Below are positions 59,421-64,000 of a DNA stretch of 64,000 nt, piece by piece. Each line of letters opens with the position of its first letter. The stretch's first letter is position 1. Source of the DNA: Boswellia sacra (lineage: Eukaryota > Streptophyta > Magnoliopsida > Sapindales > Burseraceae); NCBI GenBank assembly GCA_013180625.2, contig SNVD02012239.1, positions 310,001 through 374,000 of the forward strand, given 5' to 3'. Position numbers and translations under genes: made by a program. The notes under the pieces were generated by a model that was not told the origin of the DNA, made no database searches, and saw only the letters and a program-made list of their open reading frames with translations.

Positions 59421-61477
59421 TACGTATACAAGTCCTAATATATTTTCTGTTCTTGATCTTGTTCTATTTAATTTTCCTTAACCTTTCCACATAAAAGGTT
59501 TGTTGAAATCATGATATAAAGTCCATGAGGATTAACATATGCAATACTCTATCAAACATTTGAAAGAAAAACAACACCAAAAGTAGAAAAAGGAAGTTCA
59601 AAGATAATAGGAATAAGATGTGAAATACAAGAATATATTATCTTCAAAATGCACATCATTCTTTGACTTCAAATCTATGACAACCTACGATTTAGAATTT
59701 TTAACTCCAACATAATCTCATATTCATCAATTTTGACTTAATGTTAAAGAGATTGGGGAGATGAAAATTTGAGGTTGCCAATTGACACGTTTAAATCATT
59801 GATTGAGATAAAAGGAGTTGTCAAGAATCGGTGGGTAAATTTATGACATGACCCTTAAACTTTCAAATCATAATTTGTTATGAACAAACACAAACACACA
59901 CACACACACACACACACAAAAGAAATTCTCTTCCTTTCATGTTTGGATATTTAATAGAAATTTGTTTGAAATGAAAAAAGTTACAAGTTCAACATTTTGA
60001 CAAAACATAAACAAAAAATGTCTTAAATGATATAGATAAAACGCATTATTTTAATCGATTTATATGAATAATTTTGATTCAACTGATTTATATATTTCAA
60101 AAGGGGATGATATTATATCATCCATAACTTTTATCGTCAGATCTACATATATATATTTTGAGTGCTCTCATCTCATGAAACTCTTGTTGGATAAATATAT
60201 TTAACAAAAAATTGAGAAAAGAGTCTACTGTGTACTAATTTCAAAACTTTTTTATTAATAACAGGTACAAATATATATTCGAGAAAACAAGAAGCTTCAA
60301 GAATTAATTATTATTGGGATAACTTAAAATTTCGCTTACTCTCTTTTGCAAGAAGAAAGCTTCAATATGTAGTACTGCTTAGAACTTCACTAGATCACAA
60401 TGATAGCCAAAGAGTTTTATGAGACAGGCTGCAAATTAATAAAAATGGCCAATCAATACGTTATGAATAAAGAATTAATGATAATACGGAATTTAACAAT
60501 ACTAACCAGAAGAAGCCGAAAAAAATGAAAAGAGAAAATCAATGTTTGACCTTATAAGCTTAAACTTTTGTATCAAAGTTAAATATATTTTGTTAATGTT
60601 GTGCATGAGGACGGATACTTATTTGTGCTAATTATTATTATTGACATCAATCTATAACAATTTATAGTTATCAGGTTCTAATTAATTAATTATCATCACA
60701 TATCCAACGTGTAAAAAATTGTTTGCGTAACTTCTCCAGTTGAGAAATATCTTCAATCAATGAACATAACTAGTCTTTGGGCAGAGACCTTTTCGAGTCT
60801 AAATCGACAAACAACACAATATCATCAGGTAGCATGGAGGATAAAAGAGTTTGGAAACGAGAAGCAAGTGGAAGTTGTTTCAGTGTTAGCTATAATTGTT
60901 GTAAAAGATTAAGTGGAGACAAGACACCCTTCTGAAGAATTCAAGTAACATGATTTGGAAGGAAGAGTACAGTTCCCTCAAAATTGAAGCTTTAGAAGTT
61001 ATTTTACTGTTTTTGTCGAATGAATTTTGTATACCTCTTTTGAAGTACTTTCTCTCTTTATTTCTTAAACTAAAATCTCTCATGCATATTAAAATTTAAA
61101 AAAAAAATCCCAATATCTTTGTCTATCAATGATATTGATCTATTGTTCCGTCATTTAAGTAATTTCCTCTAAAAAAAAAAGGATAATGGAAGATCACTTA
61201 AATTTCCTTACTCTGTTTTGAAAGTAGATAGCTGCAATGGTTTCTGACAACTTCAGCGGATCACAAAGTTTTTAGACGAACTGCGAATGAACAATAACAA
61301 GGCAATTGTTGAAGACATTAATTATGAATAAAAACCTCAATCTCTATTGGTGTTTATAGAAACATGCCTTACTATAAATTTTTCTGGTCCTTAATATTTG
61401 ACAATTTCTTGTGCTATCAATGGTTTTTACTTGGTTAGTTTTCTCATGATGGATGCTGATATTTGCCTGTTCTGCAG
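59421..61477. other. CACTA no. 3 interior, no gene seen
   Basis: AT-rich with a (CA)n microsatellite at about 59888-59919. The last 100 bases before 61478 behave as intron sequence in front of the captured transporter exon, ending TTCTGCAG. Confidence 0.4.
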
Positions 61478-61732
61478 AAAGCATATATTGGCCAGTTTTT
61501 ATTATTGCAACTGCAGCTACCATAGTTGCAAGTCAGGCTACAATATTTGCTACATTTTCAATAATCAAGCAGGCCCTTGCACTTGGCTGCTTCCCTAGAG
61601 TTAAAGTTGTACATACATCAAAGAAGTTCCTTGGGTAGATATATATACCATATGTCAATTGGATCCTTATGCTTCTTTGCATTGCAGTGACGGCTGGATT
61701 CAAGAACCAGAGCCAAATTGGAAATGCTTATG
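61478..61732 (+). pseudogene. Captured HAK/KUP/KT potassium transporter exon
   Basis: Bounded by a CAG acceptor and a GTAAGT donor. It reads [52 protein letters not shown], a TAG at 61636-61638 where relatives have Gln, then [20 protein letters not shown] and [12 protein letters not shown]. This is a highly conserved membrane-spanning segment of plant HAK/KUP potassium transporters. It is one exon only, with intron DNA at both sides, so capture was at the DNA level. The single stop suggests a fairly recent capture relative to the other cargo. Confidence 0.9.
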
Positions 61733-62660
61733 GTAAGTTTATCATCTGATGAGTATTTTGTTTCATACATCTTTTACTCTGGTGATGGTACCTGGGGGGT
61801 TGGCAAGATCACCATTGATTAATGGCATCAATAATCTAAATTTCAAAAGAAAACCCAAATTTCCCCCAAAATCTAGGGTTACGATTTCAAAATATTTAAA
61901 CTCATTCGAAGCAAGCAAACTTCTAACAACAACATCATACTAAAAACCATAAAAAATATATCAAAAAATTAAATAATCAAAACCTACATGATATCCGTAG
62001 AACACAACATCCAAGAGTATAATATGCAAGACATTACAAGCTAAAGAACACAAAAACGCCTTACTAGTTTATGTTACCAGTGCTTGAACTAAGTTTCTTC
62101 AATCTTAAGCTATGATGATTCCATCAACTTTGGGTTGGTGTAGCTCAAGAAAGGCGCACACATGAAGAAGATGAAAAAAGTTTCTACAAGTTGGAACAAC
62201 CGAATCGATTATGTAAGTGAAAATGGGTATAATATAATATTTGACTCATTCTTTATACAAAACTGACTTCTTCATTTTAATTAACTATTATACCCCTGGA
62301 AATTCGGCTTAATTACAATTTTTTAATTACAATACCCCTGGAAACTGACTTCGCCATTACATTATACTACATAACCCTAATCAATAGTTGCCAGTCAATC
62401 TAACTGTATGTGCTAGTCAATCTATTTAAGCAAATGCGGCAATAATTTGCAGAGCTTCGACTAAAAAACTTTCAACTTTATTTACTACAAGATCATATGT
62501 TTTACTCAATTGTACAACAACCCAGATACCTCATTCCACTTCTTCAGTGGCTAGAATAGGCACTCTGGGAACCTTCAATCGAACCTCAACATTTAATCAA
62601 GCTGAACAATAGCTTGATATGCTAGGTTATATACAAAAACAGGCCCCAAGTACCTTTGAA
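61733..62660. other. CACTA no. 3 interior, no gene seen
   Basis: Starts with intron-like sequence after the transporter exon; the following kilobase has no recognisable gene. The phrase AATACCCCTGGAAA/TTATACCCCTGGAAA is repeated near 62290 and 62330. Confidence 0.35.
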
Positions 62661-62785
62661 ATTAAACAGAACAACAAACAGAGGAAATGACCGAAGAATA
62701 CCTCAACAAACAGCAAATAGAGGAAATGACCGAAGAATAACTCAGCAAACAGCAAACAGAGGAAATGACGAAAGAATACCTACGA
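62661..62785. repeat. 39-bp tandem repeat, three copies
   Basis: GAGGAAATGACCGAAGAATA followed by CCTCAACAAACAGCAAATA-type sequence repeats at about 62682, 62721 and 62759. It is in frame on the minus strand, but no protein is recognised. Confidence 0.8.
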
Positions 62786-63274
62786 GCTATTGGCTGAGAT
62801 GCAGAAGGATTCGGTGAGATAAGCGAACAAGAATCTAAAGCCGACGAGGGAGCAATGGAAAGAACAGTTACAGATCGTGTTCTTGCTATAGAGACGACAG
62901 GGAACACATTTTCCAAAATAGGTTATGCAGGATTCAATCTAGTCCACGGATTTTGGAATGGTTGAGTTAGAGATTCCATGAGAATAAGGCTTCTGGAGTG
63001 GAGAGATTTGGGATTTCAAATGGTAAGAGATTAAGGATTCAAGGGTGGCAGGTATGCAAAGAGGGGCGGGATTTCTAAATTAGGGCTGCAAAAAGAAGAG
63101 GGAAATTTTGGCTTGTTTATATATGAATGGCACAGGTGTAATTTTGAAGACATTGCCAAGGGACACCTATTGAAAGAAGCGGGTTTGACTTATCAATAAA
63201 TGACACTTTTTTTAACAACCGGTAAATAATCAAATTTTAAAGTGACATGTATAAACAAAATTCTTGTAGTGATC

Positions 63275-63980
63275 AATATATTGAGTCAAAAATAATTCAA
63301 GTGTCAAACTTAGCTACATCCTTACCCTAAAAAAGAAAACTTAGTTCATCTCTAATTTAAACATAAATCATAATTCTAAACATAAAGACAAAGAGAAAAG
63401 AAAGAAATACTAGTTTATAGATGAAGAAATCGGCTCCCAACTGTCCTTTTAGGCCTACTAGGCCCTTTGAAACTCCCAAACACATTCTATGAAGTCTCAT
63501 TTATGGGTGTAGGGTTTTAGGACTCCAAAATAGGAAAAAACCATGATTTCAAGATGTCATGGCATTGCAGAGCATAGAAAATCACACAAGCATGCAAAGT
63601 CTCTGGCTTGTGTGTTTTGCTTCGGCTCTTCAGAAGTTCTGCTCTGCGCTACCTTCACTCTTTTGACCATAACTTTTAGTACACCACTTAGATTTAAAAG
63701 CCATAAAATTCTGCAAAAACTAGACATCCAGGGATTTCCAATGGTATATAGCACATAATCTAGTTCTTTGTAGATTGATACAGTTAATTCCAAGAAATTG
63801 GCTGTCCGACAGAGGCGAAATTTAAACATTTTTGCTCCAAATTCACTCCAATTGCTTTCCTTTGCTTTCTACAACCAAATAAACTAGAAAAAAAAACATA
63901 AAATTAACAAATTCAACTTGAAAATAAACTAATTACCTAAGAAAAGAAGTGTTAAAAGGTATATAATTCTTAAGCTGTCA
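63275..63980 (-). repeat. Solo LTR, second part
   Basis: Continues the LTR after CACTA no. 3. It aligns with 21229-21957 and 27690-28408 in block order, more weakly towards the end, and terminates in TGTCA directly before the ATCAT duplication. Confidence 0.85.
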
Positions 63981-64000
63981 ATCATAAGCTTTTAGTTCCT

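Larger units (their letters stand above)
54409..63271. mobile_element. Non-autonomous CACTA transposon no. 3
   Basis: Ends CACTACAAAAAAATTCCTC and, inverted, CACTACAAGAATTTTG. The 3-bp duplication is ATC (54406-54408, 63272-63274). Length is 8863 bp. Subterminal sequences share ACATGT-type motifs (left ATATGTCAGTTTTCC, right ACATGTCACTTT). No transposase frame. Cargo: a prolyl-oligopeptidase exon (55748-55887), a potassium-transporter exon (61478-61732) and several internal repeats. Confidence 0.93.
53785..63980 (-). mobile_element. Solo LTR of the Athila-like family, itself split by CACTA no. 3
   Basis: About 1.33 kb of LTR (53785-54408 and 63275-63980), starting TGTTATGC and ending GCTGTCA, alignable with the LTRs at 12270 and 27054 (shared order of blocks such as ATCGTTCTCACGATGACTGTG, ACCAATTTTACT and AGCACAAGAAA). 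The exact 5-bp duplication ATCAT is on both sides (53780-53784, 63981-63985). Because host BAHD sequence follows at once on both sides, no internal region is left: a full element recombined between its LTRs. Confidence 0.9.
53716..64000 (+). pseudogene. Third BAHD acyltransferase, split by a solo LTR; runs off the window
   Basis: 53640-53784 matches the leader and first 23 codons of BAHD copy 1, but the start codon is ATA instead of ATG. The frame reads EVRTISTEIIKPSSSTPSHL and RHH up to the LTR at 53785. The gene resumes at 63986, after the ATCAT target duplication, with codons for KLLVP, matching KLSVL of copy 1. The remainder lies beyond the window. Its leader is closer to copy 1 than to copy 2. 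Loss of the start and a 10.2-kb interruption in codon 24 make this copy a pseudogene whatever the rest looks like. Confidence 0.88.

Overview
The window is nuclear DNA of a dicotyledonous flowering plant. It is AT-rich, genes are sparse, and most of the 64 kb consists of plant transposable elements nested inside one another. Only two genes look intact: a pair of intronless BAHD acyltransferases (about 91% identical proteins, 442 aa each) at 52-1380 and 47967-49295. Further BAHD copies are dead: a shrunken relic at 1936-2580, and a third gene that starts at 53716 and runs off the right edge. The species cannot be named from the sequence.

Between the two intact genes lie two copies of an ankyrin-repeat/PGG membrane-protein gene, both on the minus strand. 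Copy B (44505-46645) is compact but frameshifted. Copy A is scattered over almost 39 kb (4093-42923) because four elements landed in it: a Pack-MULE (6444-11967), an Athila-like LTR retrotransposon (12270-28408), a Kaonashi-type MULE (29080-39579) and a foldback-like tandem/inverted-repeat element (39840-42675). The last two have exact target-site duplications, the LTR element one with a single mismatch, and the Pack-MULE has long terminal inverted repeats but no clean duplication.

These elements are themselves hosts. The Pack-MULE carries a pentatricopeptide-repeat (PPR) fragment, which is split by a CACTA element (7387-11177) carrying captured GH47 alpha-mannosidase exons and a hAT-like insert. 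The left LTR of the retrotransposon is split by a second CACTA (12902-21225) holding a captured V-ATPase subunit d fragment, an ORF1-only LINE and a complete 567-bp TRIM. The retrotransposon interior keeps a gag remnant and a LOG-like pseudogene but has lost pol. The Kaonashi MULE has a dead MURA transposase, a DUF1985-Ulp1 protease pseudogene and a hAT element inside the latter.

Right of the second BAHD gene are two identical-length MULE-type MITEs facing each other (51299-51864), a pogo/Tigger relic (about 52600-53262), and the third BAHD gene. That gene is cut after its first 23 codons by a solo LTR (53785-63980) of the same family as the left retrotransposon. The solo LTR is split by a third CACTA (54409-63271) with captured prolyl-oligopeptidase and HAK/KUP potassium-transporter exons. 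The last 15 bases of the window are BAHD sequence again.

The biological core is thus a small BAHD/ankyrin tandem duplication of specialised-metabolism type, overwritten by at least 16 identifiable element insertions whose order can be read from nesting and target-site duplications.
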